From Cryobacterium arcticum (GTDB lineage: Bacteria; Actinomycetota; Actinomycetes; Actinomycetales; Microbacteriaceae): a DNA stretch of 64,000 nt. Shown here one piece after another: positions 56,528 through 64,000 of this stretch. The translations under genes were made by a program, and so were the position numbers. Under the pieces are notes generated by a model, which had not been told where the DNA came from, ran no database searches, and saw nothing but the letters and a program-made list of their open reading frames with translations. The stretch is from NCBI RefSeq assembly GCF_001679725.1, contig NZ_CP016282.1, forward strand, positions 3,162,001 to 3,226,000, given 5' to 3'. Position 1 is the stretch's first letter, and each line of letters begins with the position of its first letter.

Positions 56528-57382
56528 CGGGGCCTTGGCGTGGCTCCGGTCGGGGCCGCCGTGCGGGGCGGATGCGTCGGGCCCGTCGCCGGCTGAGCCC
56601 CCGGCGTCGGTGCCGCCGCCGTTGGCGGCGAGCTCGGCTTCCTCGACTTCGCGCTCCCACGCATCCCGCACCAGGCGGTACCAGAGGAACACGGCGAACC
56701 CGGCGAACACGGCCCACTCGACGGCGTAGAAGATGTTCAGCCAGTTCAGCGGCACCTCGACGACCGGCTCGGGCGAGTCGATCACGGCGAGGCCGTCGGC
56801 CGCGGCGCTGTCGACGATGTAGCCCTGGTAGACCGACTGGTCGTTCCAGTTGGCCCAGAGGTTGATCAACGCGGCCGTGGACACCGTGGTCATGGTGTGC
56901 GGGTCGACGCCCTCGGCGGGCACCTGCGGCGCCTCGTCGGGCACGAACCGGCCGGTGAGCGGCTGCAGCGAGGCGATGCTCATCTCGTTGGCGAGCCGGT
57001 CGCGCACCGTGGCGGCCTGGTCGGCGTCGGCGGTCCAGCCGCGGGCGACGGGGATGCTGATGCCGTCGTCGGTGACGAAGTGGCTGACCACCCAGTACCC
57101 TGCTTCGCCGCCGTTGTGCCGGCCGCTGATGATCTGGTCATCCCCGGGCACGAAGGAGCCGCTGGTCTCGACCCGCTGGCCCTCCGCGATTTGCGGCGGC
57201 GGCCCATCCGGCGACACCGTGTCGCGCAGCGGCTGCACGATCTCGGTGCTGCGCTCCACGACCTGGCCGGAGCTGATGGCGCGGTCCAGCTGCCACTGGC
57301 CGAGCAGCGCGAACGCCGCGGCGATCGCCAAGGCCAGCAGCAGCGCGGCGATCCAGCGCGGGCGCAGCATCATGCCGATCAT
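56525..57382 (-). CDS. SURF1-family protein
   Basis: A 285-residue protein with one N-terminal helix ([20 protein letters not shown], about 8-27), immediately followed by the family QWQLDRA. A periplasmic-facing domain contains [20 protein letters not shown] and [14 protein letters not shown], and a second helix lies near residues 217-236 ([20 protein letters not shown]). SURF1 proteins assist cytochrome c oxidase assembly, in bacteria through heme a delivery. A Gly/Asp/Pro-rich tail ends it. ATG 57382 overlaps the stop of the antiporter gene by four bases. Confidence 0.85.
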   Translation of the reverse strand: MIGMMLRPRWIAALLLALAIAAAFALLGQWQLDRAISSGQVVERSTEIVQPLRDTVSPDGPPPQIAEGQRVETSGSFVPGDDQIISGRHNGGEAGYWVVSHFVTDDGISIPVARGWTADADQAATVRDRLANEMSIASLQPLTGRFVPDEAPQVPAEGVDPHTMTTVSTAALINLWANWNDQSVYQGYIVDSAAADGLAVIDSPEPVVEVPLNWLNIFYAVEWAVFAGFAVFLWYRLVRDAWEREVEEAELAANGGGTDAGGSAGDGPDASAPHGGPDRSHAKAP

Positions 57383-58755
57383 GAGTAGTCCCCCGCCCCG
57401 TCGTCCGTGCTGGACTTGCCGGGCTGGCCTGCCTTGTCGGGCTTCTTCTCGGGGGTCGGGTATGTCTCGGAAATGAAGTCCACCATCGGGTCGCCGGATT
57501 TCTGGTCGTGGGTGGCCGCCTCGACCAGCGCGATCTCCTCGGCGCGCATGGCGTCGCGCTCGGGGGTGCGGGTGGGCGGCTTGGGGGTGCGGGAGCGGCG
57601 GCCGAGGGCGGCGCCGATCTTCTCGGAGTTGGCGGTGAACAGCGGGCCGAGGATGGCCATGGAGAGCACGTAGAGACCGGCGAAGGGCTGCAGCCGCTGG
57701 TCGAGGCCGGCGCCCACCGAGAGGGTCGCCAGGATCAGAGTGAACTCCCCGCGGTTGACGAAGATCGCCGCGGTGTTGAGGCCTTCCCGCATACCCATTT
57801 GGTGCATCCGCGCCAGCAGCATGCCCGAACCCAGGCTGAGCACGAAGGTCATCAGGATGGCGATGGCCACCAGCGAGATGACCGAACCGAACTCGGCCAC
57901 GTTGAGGGCCAACCCGAAGTTCAGGAAGAAGAACGCGCCGAACACGTCGCGGAGCGGCACGGCGACCCGCTCGATGCGGCCGCGGTAGGTGCTGGCGCCC
58001 AGCACCACGCCGATGAGGAACGCGCCGATCGCGTCGGTGACGCCGATGATCTCGCCGATGCCGGCGAAGAGCACGGCGAGGCCGAAGAACAGGATGGTGA
58101 ACAGCTCGTCGTCCTTGGTGCGCATCAGCCGCGACACCACCCGGCCACCCCACCGGGCGACGGAGAACATCACCACGAGGAACAGGAACGCGATGAACAG
58201 TTGCAACACGATGGGCCAGATCTCGGTCTTGCCGCTGAGCACCACGGACACGATGGCCAGGTACACGGCGATGAAGATGTCGCCCACCACGGTCACCCCG
58301 AGGATCATCGGGGTTTCCTTGTTCGCCAGACGGCGCAGCTCGATGAGCAGTTTCGTGATGATGGCGCTCGAGGAGGTGCCGGTCATGCCCGCGATCACGA
58401 GGGCCTCGCGGGTGCCCCAACCGGTCATCAGGCCGAACGCGAAGCCGGCGCCCATGTTGATCAGGATGTAGGACCCGCCGGAGATCAACAGTTTTCCGGC
58501 GTCGCCGAAGAACGCCTCCTGGTCGAACTCCAGGCCCAGGCTGAACAAGAGCAGGATCAACCCGAAGACGGCGATGAGTTCGATGTCGGCGGAGTGGAAG
58601 TCGAGGGGGAACCATCCGCTGTACGGGCTCGCCAACAGGCCCACGATCATGTAGATCGGAATCGACGGCAGGCCGATCAGCTTGCCCAGGCGGCCCAGGA
58701 CGTAGGCAACCACGAGGAGGATGCCCAGGGTGAGTAGATCTTCACCGAGGTTCAT
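57379..58755 (-). CDS. CPA2-family cation/proton antiporter (KhtU/KefB-like)
   Basis: A 458-residue transporter with 12-13 predicted helices. Conserved parts are SIPIYMIVGLLASPYSGWFP, LFSLGLEFDQEAF, AGMTGTSSSAIITKLLIELR and FFFLNFGLALNVAEFG. It ends in a hydrophilic tail of about 75 residues without the Rossmann (TrkA-N) domain found in KefB/KefC. The regulatory subunit is instead encoded by the gene just upstream, as in the Bacillus KhtTU potassium/proton exporter. ATG 58755 is three bases after that gene's stop. Confidence 0.88.
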   Translation of the reverse strand: MNLGEDLLTLGILLVVAYVLGRLGKLIGLPSIPIYMIVGLLASPYSGWFPLDFHSADIELIAVFGLILLLFSLGLEFDQEAFFGDAGKLLISGGSYILINMGAGFAFGLMTGWGTREALVIAGMTGTSSSAIITKLLIELRRLANKETPMILGVTVVGDIFIAVYLAIVSVVLSGKTEIWPIVLQLFIAFLFLVVMFSVARWGGRVVSRLMRTKDDELFTILFFGLAVLFAGIGEIIGVTDAIGAFLIGVVLGASTYRGRIERVAVPLRDVFGAFFFLNFGLALNVAEFGSVISLVAIAILMTFVLSLGSGMLLARMHQMGMREGLNTAAIFVNRGEFTLILATLSVGAGLDQRLQPFAGLYVLSMAILGPLFTANSEKIGAALGRRSRTPKPPTRTPERDAMRAEEIALVEAATHDQKSGDPMVDFISETYPTPEKKPDKAGQPGKSSTDDGAGDYS

Positions 58756-58758
58756 CGG

Positions 58759-59286
58759 CTAGCCTCCGGGCGGCGAGTCGACGGGCTTCGCCTTGATCTC
58801 GCCGGTGCGGAAGAACGCGAACGCCTTCGCCACCTTTTCGGGCGAGCCGGCCACGACCAGGGTGTCGCCGGGAAAGACCTTGAAGTCGGCCGCGGGGGCC
58901 GGGTTGGCGGATTCGCCGCGCACCACGGCCACGACGGTGAGCCCGGCGATGCCGCGCTCGGCGGGGTTGCCCAGGGGCTGCCCGGCGATATGGTCCTCGT
59001 AGTCCACCGTGAACCAGTCGATGCTCAGGCCGGGGATCTGGTCGAGCGCGGTGAGCGACTCGGTGATCTGGGTGCCGCCGAGGAGTTCGGCGAGGGTGTG
59101 CGCCTCGTCCTCGCTGAGCCGGAGGGACACCTTGCTGGCGTCGGGTCCGCCCTCGTCATCGGCGAAGGTGATGAGGTCACTGTGGCCTGAGCGGTGGGCG
59201 ATCACGCCGACCTTGCCGCCGTCATCGGTGATGAAGGTGTGCAGCACACCCACACCGGGGAGCTTGACCCGTCGAACGTCAACCAT
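58759..59286 (-). CDS. TrkA-C-domain regulatory subunit of the antiporter (KhtT-like)
   Basis: A 175-residue cytoplasmic protein. An N-terminal domain (VDVRRVKLPGVGVLHTFITD, then KVGVIAHRSGHSDLITFADD) matches KhtT. A C-terminal TrkA-C domain (residues about 88-165, TVVAVVRGESANPAPAADFK then GDTLVVAGSPEKVAKAFAFF) should bind a nucleotide such as cyclic-di-AMP. CAGGAG lies about nine bases before ATG 59286. It is the first gene of an operon that continues into the antiporter and SURF1 genes. Confidence 0.88.
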   Translation of the reverse strand: MVDVRRVKLPGVGVLHTFITDDGGKVGVIAHRSGHSDLITFADDEGGPDASKVSLRLSEDEAHTLAELLGGTQITESLTALDQIPGLSIDWFTVDYEDHIAGQPLGNPAERGIAGLTVVAVVRGESANPAPAADFKVFPGDTLVVAGSPEKVAKAFAFFRTGEIKAKPVDSPPGG

Positions 59287-59320
59287 GGTGCGACTCCTGA
59301 GGCTTGTGGGCGGTGTACCT

Positions 59321-59326
59321 ATTCTA
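59321..59326 (-). promoter_or_regulatory. -10 box of the khtTU-like operon
   Basis: TAGAAT on the minus strand, giving a leader of about 28 bases that contains a normal ribosome binding site. Confidence 0.5.
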
Positions 59327-59414
59327 CCGGAGGCTTTCGGCCGGTTGGCCGGGCCGCGGCCCCTGTGCATCCGCTCGACCGGGGCTCGCTCGTGACTCCT
59401 CGCCGCCGGTGTTC

Positions 59415-59477
59415 GGTGCGCCCCGTGTGGCGCCGTGCGCCAGCTATGCCTGGCGCACCACGCCATACGGGGCGCAC
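59415..59477. repeat. Palindromic element, GCTATAGC family, copy 2
   Basis: A near-perfect inverted repeat of about 63 bases. The left arm runs GGTGCGCCCCGTGTGGCGCC then GTGCGCCAG; the right arm is CTGGCGCACCACGCCATACG then GGGCGCAC, pairing with about three mismatches over 28 bases around GCTATGC. It ends 80 bases before the AbiEi/DUF559-like gene. Confidence 0.8.
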
Positions 59478-59557
59478 TCAAGCGGATGCTCGAATCGGGA
59501 GTGCACAGATGTCACCGGTTCCTGCCGATAGACCTCACACTCTGCTTGCCTGTCGGC

Positions 59558-60532
59558 ATGGGAATCTCGTCATCGACCACCCTCAGCATGCTCTCCGCGC
59601 TGTCCAGCCGCGACGGACTGATCCTCGCGACCGATGCCGGGCGCGTCGGCCTCCAACGGGAGCTTCGCCTCGAGTTCGAACGACAGACTGTTTTTCGTCT
59701 GCGTCGAGGGGTCTACGTGCTCACCGCAGAGTGGGCTGCCCTGGGAGCGGACGACCGCTACCTCCGTCGGATCCGAGCCCATGCCGCTGTCGCCGAGGGG
59801 CCCGCCGTCTACTCGCACTTCTCCGCGGCCGCTTTGTGGGGGCTGCCGGTTGTGGGGGCCTGGCCGTCGGAGATTCACCTCACCTCCTCGGCGGCAGCGG
59901 GCGGACGATCCCGGCCCGGTGTTGTGCGTCATTCGCAGGAGCACTGCCTCGACGTCGTGGAGCACGACGGGCTTCGGGTCACATCCGTCGCGGCCACCGC
60001 GGTGGCCATGGCCCGGATGCTCCCCTTCGGTCGGGCGGTAGCGGTGATGGACAAGGCCCTGCACGAGCCACGCGATGGCGACCCGCTGACCACTCGGGCC
60101 GAACTCGAGGGGGCCCTGGCGGAGCTCGGCCATGTCCCCGGCCGCGCGGCGGCCGGGCGGGTGTTGGAGTTCGCCACGCCGCTATCAGGCTCCGCCGGAG
60201 AGTCGATCAGCCGGGCCGGCATCTTCCTGCTGGGATTTCTCGCTCCCGACTTGCAGGTGCCGCACTGGGATCAGGCCGGGCTGATCGGGTATACCGACTT
60301 CTTCTGGCCGGGCATCCGCACCGTCGGTGAGTTCGACGGCGACGGCAAGTATCTGCGTGACGAGTTCACCCACGGACGCGCCGCCGCCGACATCGTCATC
60401 GCAGAGAAGGTCAGGGAGGACCGGTTGCGCGCGCTGGGCCTGGGCGTGTTCCGGTGGGGCTGGCCCGTCGCCACTTCGCTCCCGGCACTGGGCGACCTTC
60501 TCGCCCGCAAGGGCGTCCCTCGAGCCCGCTAG
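59558..60532 (+). CDS. AbiEi-type winged-helix plus DUF559/VSR-like endonuclease fold protein
   Basis: A 324-residue protein of a type common and usually solitary in actinobacteria. Residues about 25-60 (RQTVFRLRRGVYVLTAEWAA) resemble the AbiEi antitoxin winged helix. The middle part (VYSHFSAAALWGLPVVGAWP) is typical of these proteins. The C-terminal region has a PD-(D/E)XK-like pattern: GEFDGDGKYLRDE, then ADIVIAEKVREDRLRALGLG and VFRW. No AbiEii toxin gene adjoins it. ATG 59558 is chosen by family fit; no ribosome binding site or clear -10 box is seen. Palindromic repeats of one family flank it on both sides. Function is unknown; an endonuclease role is inference. Confidence 0.75.
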   Translation: MGISSSTTLSMLSALSSRDGLILATDAGRVGLQRELRLEFERQTVFRLRRGVYVLTAEWAALGADDRYLRRIRAHAAVAEGPAVYSHFSAAALWGLPVVGAWPSEIHLTSSAAAGGRSRPGVVRHSQEHCLDVVEHDGLRVTSVAATAVAMARMLPFGRAVAVMDKALHEPRDGDPLTTRAELEGALAELGHVPGRAAAGRVLEFATPLSGSAGESISRAGIFLLGFLAPDLQVPHWDQAGLIGYTDFFWPGIRTVGEFDGDGKYLRDEFTHGRAAADIVIAEKVREDRLRALGLGVFRWGWPVATSLPALGDLLARKGVPRAR

Positions 60533-60575
60533 CCGGCGCACCGCAGCGGACCCCATGCGTGTGTCGCGAACCGTC

Positions 60576-60659
60576 GCTGCACCCCTGGTGGCCCGATGCG
60601 CCAGCTATAGCTGGCGCACCGCGCCACACGAGGCGCACCGCGCCACACGAGGCGCACCG
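60576..60659. repeat. Palindromic element, GCTATAGC family, copy 3, with duplicated right arm
   Basis: The perfect 22-base palindrome with centre GCGCCAGCTATAGCTGGCGC lies at about 60597-60618. Its right arm, GCGCACCGCGCCACACGAG, is present twice in tandem (19-base period). The left flank GCTGCACC matches copy 1. It lies between the DUF559-like gene and the end of convergent glpD. Confidence 0.8.
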
Positions 60660-60698
60660 GACGGGGCAGCGGGTACCCGCCGCCCCGCACCCGCAGGG

Positions 60699-62423
60699 TC
60701 AGGTCGTGACGATGTCGGGGGCCTCCAGGCGCACCCGGTCGGCGGACTCGTCGTCGGGCTGGGTTTGCGAGGCCCGCTCGGCGGCGACCCGCTTGAGGTA
60801 GATCGACACCTCACGCTCCTCACGTTCGGTATCCCAGCCGAGCACCCCGGCGAGCAGCCGCGCGGCGACCGGCGCCGCCGACACCCCGCGGTCCCAGGCC
60901 TCGATGGAGATGCGGGTGCGGCGGGCCAGCACGTCCTCGAGGTGCAGGGCGCCCATATGGGTGGCGGCGTAGACCACCTCGGCCTGGATGTAGTCGTCCG
61001 CGCCGGGCAACGGCTCGGCCAGCTCCGGATGGTCCTTGATCAGGTCGAGGAGCTCATCGGTGAGGGTGCCGTAGCGGTTGAGCAGGTGCTCCACCCGCAC
61101 GGTGTGCAGGTTGAACGCGTGAGCGATCTTGGCGCGCTTGTTCCACGCGGCCCGGTACCCCTCGGCGCCGAGCAACGGGATCTCCTTGGTCGTCGACGGC
61201 GGCACCAGGTCGTCCAGCGCATCCACTGCCGCGTCGATGGCGTCCTTGGCCATGACTCGGTAGGTGGTCCACTTGCCGCCGGCGATCACGACCAGGCCGG
61301 GCACCGAGTGCCCCACCAGGTGTTCTCGGGAGAGCTTCGAGGTCTGCTCGCTCTCCCCCGCCAGCAGGGGCCGCAGGCCCGCGTAGACCCCCTCGACATC
61401 TTCCCGGGTCAGCGCAACCTGCAGCACGGCGTTGACGTGCTCGAGCAGGTAGTCGATGTCGGCGGCGGTGGCCGCGGGGTGCGCCTTGTCAAGGTGCCAG
61501 TCGGTGTCGGTGGTGCCGATCAGCCAGTGCCGGCCCCACGGGATCACGAAGAGCACGCTCTTCTCGGTGCGCAGCAACAGCCCCATCGCGGACTGGAACC
61601 TGTCGCGCGGCACGACCAGGTGGATGCCCTTGGACGCTCGCACCTTGAATGTGCCGCGCTCCCCCACCATCCGTTGGGTGTCGTCGGTCCAGACGCCGGT
61701 GGCGTTGACCACCTGCTTGGCGCGCACGTCGAAGCGCTCCCCGGTCTGCAGGTCGTGCGCGTGCACGCCGACGACCCGTTCGCCCACCTTGATGAACCCC
61801 TCAACGCGCACCCGGCTGGCCACGTGGGCGCCATAGGCGGATGCCGTGCGGGCCAGCGACGCGACGTAGAGCGCGTCATCGACCTGGGCGTCGTAGTAGG
61901 TGATGCCGCCCACCAGGGCGTTGTGGTTGAGGCTGGGCACCATCTTGGCGACCTGGCCGCGGGTGAGGTGGCGGTGGTGCGGCACGCCCGGCCGGCCGCC
62001 GAGGTACGAGAGCACGTCGTAGAGCAGCATGCCCGCGCCCACATACGCGCGCTCGATCACCCGCTTCTTGAGCGGGTAGAGGAAGCGCACGGGCTTGACC
62101 AGGTGCGGGGCGATGCGTTTGAGCAGCAGGCCACGTTCGGTCAGGGCCTCCCGCACCAGGCGGAAGTCGAGCTGTTCGAGGTAGCGGATGCCGCCGTGCA
62201 CCAGCTTCGACGACCGGCTGGAGGTGCCCGACGCCCAGTCCCTGGCCTCGAGCATGCCCACGCTCAGGCCACGGGTCACCGCGTCCAGCGCGCAGCCGGT
62301 GCCCACGATTCCCCCGCCGACAACGAGAATGTCGAGCTCTTTGTCCTTGAGGCGTTCGATCGCGGCCGCGCGTTCCTCTGGTCCGAGCTTTGTGGACCTG
62401 GTCACCGAATTATCGTGCGTCAT
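60699..62423 (-). CDS. glpD: Aerobic glycerol-3-phosphate dehydrogenase
   Basis: A 574-residue membrane-associated flavoenzyme oxidising glycerol 3-phosphate to dihydroxyacetone phosphate and passing electrons to quinone. The FAD motif is LDILVVGGGIVGTGCALDAV. SGTSSRSSKLVHGGIRYLEQ is the classic GlpD signature; IGTTDTDWHLDKAHPAATAA and VVIAGGKWTTYRVMAKDAID follow, and a C-terminal DAO_C domain closes the protein. ATG 62423 has GGGAG seven bases upstream, preferred to TTG 62429. A TAGCGT -10 box lies at 62466-62461. It is monocistronic as far as seen. Confidence 0.95.
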   Translation of the reverse strand: MTHDNSVTRSTKLGPEERAAAIERLKDKELDILVVGGGIVGTGCALDAVTRGLSVGMLEARDWASGTSSRSSKLVHGGIRYLEQLDFRLVREALTERGLLLKRIAPHLVKPVRFLYPLKKRVIERAYVGAGMLLYDVLSYLGGRPGVPHHRHLTRGQVAKMVPSLNHNALVGGITYYDAQVDDALYVASLARTASAYGAHVASRVRVEGFIKVGERVVGVHAHDLQTGERFDVRAKQVVNATGVWTDDTQRMVGERGTFKVRASKGIHLVVPRDRFQSAMGLLLRTEKSVLFVIPWGRHWLIGTTDTDWHLDKAHPAATAADIDYLLEHVNAVLQVALTREDVEGVYAGLRPLLAGESEQTSKLSREHLVGHSVPGLVVIAGGKWTTYRVMAKDAIDAAVDALDDLVPPSTTKEIPLLGAEGYRAAWNKRAKIAHAFNLHTVRVEHLLNRYGTLTDELLDLIKDHPELAEPLPGADDYIQAEVVYAATHMGALHLEDVLARRTRISIEAWDRGVSAAPVAARLLAGVLGWDTEREEREVSIYLKRVAAERASQTQPDDESADRVRLEAPDIVTT

Positions 62424-62472
62424 CTGCAAACTCCCATCGCCATCGGTGGTGCTTGCTTCGACGCTAGTTCAC

Positions 62473-63588
62473 TCAGTACGGCGCGACAACTACCTCAACC
62501 CGCTGAAATTCTTTGATTCCGCTGTATCCGGTGGTGGCCATCGAGCGACGCAGCGCGCCGACCAGGTTGGCGGTGCCGTCGGCCACGGTGGACGGGCCGT
62601 ACAGGATCGCTTCGAGCGGGGCGACGGAGCCCACCTCGACGCGCCGGCCGCGGGGCAGCTGGGAGTGGTGCGCCTCGGCTCCCCAGTGGAAGCCGCCGCC
62701 GGGCGCGTCGGTGGCGCGCGCGAGAGCGGTGCCGAGCATCACGGCATCCGCGCCGCAGGCGATGGCCTTGACGATGTCGCCGGAGGTGCTCAAGCCGCCG
62801 TCGGCGATGACGTGCACGTACCGGCCGCCGGACTCGTCCATATAGTCGCGGCGGGCGCCGGCGACGTCGGCCACGGCGGTGGCCATGGGGGCGTGGATGC
62901 CGAGGCTGGTGCGGGTGGTGGAGGCCGCGCCGCCGCCGAAGCCGACGAGCACGCCGGCCGCTCCGGTGCGCATCAGGTGCAGGGCCGCGGTGTAGGTGGC
63001 GGCGCCGCCGACGATGACGGGCACGTCGAGGTCGTAGATGAACTTCTTGAGGTTCAGCGGCTCCTGGTTGCGGGAGACGTGCTCGGCCGAGACCGTGGTG
63101 CCACGGATGACGAACAGGTCGACGCCGGCGGCGACGACGGTTTCGTAGAGTTCCTGGGTGCGCTGCGGCGACAGGGCACCGGCGACGGTGACGCCCGCTG
63201 CGCGGATCTCAGCGAGGCGCTCGGTGACGAGGGCCGGCTTGATCGGTTCGGCGTAGATCTCCTGCATGCGGGCCGTGGCCTTATCGGCGGGCAGGTCGCG
63301 GATCTCGGCGAGCAGCGGCTCGGGGTTCTCGTAACGGGTCCAGAGGCCCTCGAGGTCGAGCACACCCAGTCCGCCGAGCTGGCCCATCATGATCGCGGTC
63401 GTCGGGGAGACGACCGAGTCCATCGGGGCGGCCAGGAACGGGATGTCGAACTGGTACGCGTCGATGGACCAGCCGACCGACACATCCTCGGGGTCACGGG
63501 TGCGCCGGGAGGGCACCACCGCGATGTCGTCGAAGGCGTACACACGCCGAGCGCGCTTGGACCGGCCGATTTCAATTTCCATACTCAC
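62473..63588 (-). CDS. GuaB3-family IMP dehydrogenase-related protein
   Basis: A 371-residue IMPDH/GMPR-fold protein lacking CBS domains. The barrel includes YAFDDIAVVPSRRTRDPEDV, FDIPFLAAPMDSVVSPTTAI, VIVGGAATYTAALHLMRTGA and VIADGGLSTSGDIVKAIACG. The catalytic loop of IMPDH and GMP reductase (G-x-x-C-T-T) here reads GGGAASTTRTSLG, with no cysteine, so neither standard reaction should proceed. GuaB3 is widespread in actinobacteria next to guaB. GTG 63588 is fixed by a TAAACT box six bases before it. It follows guaB on the same strand. Confidence 0.9.
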   Translation of the reverse strand: MSMEIEIGRSKRARRVYAFDDIAVVPSRRTRDPEDVSVGWSIDAYQFDIPFLAAPMDSVVSPTTAIMMGQLGGLGVLDLEGLWTRYENPEPLLAEIRDLPADKATARMQEIYAEPIKPALVTERLAEIRAAGVTVAGALSPQRTQELYETVVAAGVDLFVIRGTTVSAEHVSRNQEPLNLKKFIYDLDVPVIVGGAATYTAALHLMRTGAAGVLVGFGGGAASTTRTSLGIHAPMATAVADVAGARRDYMDESGGRYVHVIADGGLSTSGDIVKAIACGADAVMLGTALARATDAPGGGFHWGAEAHHSQLPRGRRVEVGSVAPLEAILYGPSTVADGTANLVGALRRSMATTGYSGIKEFQRVEVVVAPY

Positions 63589-63600
63589 CCGCCCAGTTTA
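63589..63600 (-). promoter_or_regulatory. Leaderless promoter of guaB3
   Basis: TAAACT on the minus strand (63600-63595), six bases, then GTG 63588. The gene can be transcribed independently of guaB. Confidence 0.6.
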
Positions 63601-63646
63601 GTCGCAGCCCCCACTCAGCCAGGCCATCGACCTTCCCCCACACCTC

Positions 63647-63709
63647 CCGCGAACCGTGAGAAAAGCCCTGAAAACTCTTGGGTTTCGGGGCTTCGCTCAC
63701 AGTTCGCGG
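63647..63709. repeat. Palindromic intergenic element, TTCGCGG family, copy D
   Basis: The best copy: CCGCGAACCGTGAG and CTCACAGTTCGCGG pair at 13 of 14 positions, and the inner AAGCCCTGAAA pairs with TTTCGGGGCTT, giving a 63-base hairpin. It ends five bases after the guaB stop (read on the minus strand) and could terminate guaB. Confidence 0.75.
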
Positions 63710-63713
63710 ATGG

Positions 63714-64000
<287 letters not shown>

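Noticed and set aside
59558..60532. Complete AbiE toxin-antitoxin system
   Set aside because: No AbiEii nucleotidyltransferase gene lies on either side, and the C-terminus looks like a DUF559/VSR fold rather than a plain antitoxin.

Overview
The window is high-GC DNA from an actinobacterium, most likely a member of the Microbacteriaceae; a Cryobacterium-like genus is my guess. The reasons are the GC-rich third codon positions, the six-subunit Mrp antiporter with MnhA and MnhB fused, a divergent gal locus with a DeoR-type regulator, GuaB3 next to GuaB, a eukaryotic-type NADP isocitrate dehydrogenase, and a DUF6350 membrane protein between sucCD and purNH. No identity search was possible, so the genus is inference. 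I saw no tRNA, rRNA, prophage, transposase or CRISPR array.

Layout. 1-6.1 kb: a truncated DUF445 protein, then galactose genes: a DeoR-type regulator and galM leftward, galTK rightward, then a repeat block and a YbaK protein. 6.2-9.3 kb: a gamma carbonic anhydrase-like protein, then glyA and folD behind a ZTP (pfl) riboswitch. 9.3-15.8 kb: the Mrp operon, every junction a 4-base overlap. 15.9-24.4 kb: an amino-acid permease, two MFS exporters, a stand-alone riboflavin kinase, purU, a YrdB-like protein and a P1B ATPase. 24.6-28.7 kb: icd, a GNAT acetyltransferase, an Atl-like protein, a ferredoxin-reductase-type flavoprotein and a cupin. 28.7-35.6 kb: a heterodimeric ABC exporter with a long leader holding a short ORF, a dimethylargininase-like hydrolase, an MscS channel and a tautomerase. 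35.6-43.2 kb: purNH, DUF6350, an APC permease and sucCD. 43.3-47.3 kb: a VIT-type transporter, DUF3054 and DUF1254 proteins, and repeat-rich DNA. 47.6-56.5 kb: FUSC protein, pcrA, a GDPD, two membrane proteins, guaA. 56.1-64 kb: a KhtTU-like antiporter pair and a SURF1 protein leading into DUF3817-guaA, a solitary AbiEi/DUF559-like gene, glpD, guaB3 and the 3' end of guaB.

How it works together. Much of the window is one-carbon, purine and TCA metabolism: glyA, folD, purU, purN, purH, guaA, guaB, guaB3, icd and sucCD. The glyA riboswitch would sense the purine intermediate ZTP. icd and sucCD carry the same palindrome in their promoters, suggesting a shared regulator.

Three themes stand out beyond ordinary genes. 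First, at least 13 genes have a TANNNT box exactly six bases before the start codon, the signature of leaderless transcripts, and this spacing settles several start sites. Second, the intergenic DNA carries four unrelated repeat families, and one palindromic family brackets a solitary endonuclease-like gene on both sides. Third, the ABC exporter has a leader of about 330 nt with a well-initiated 27-codon ORF and hairpins, which looks like translation-coupled attenuation.
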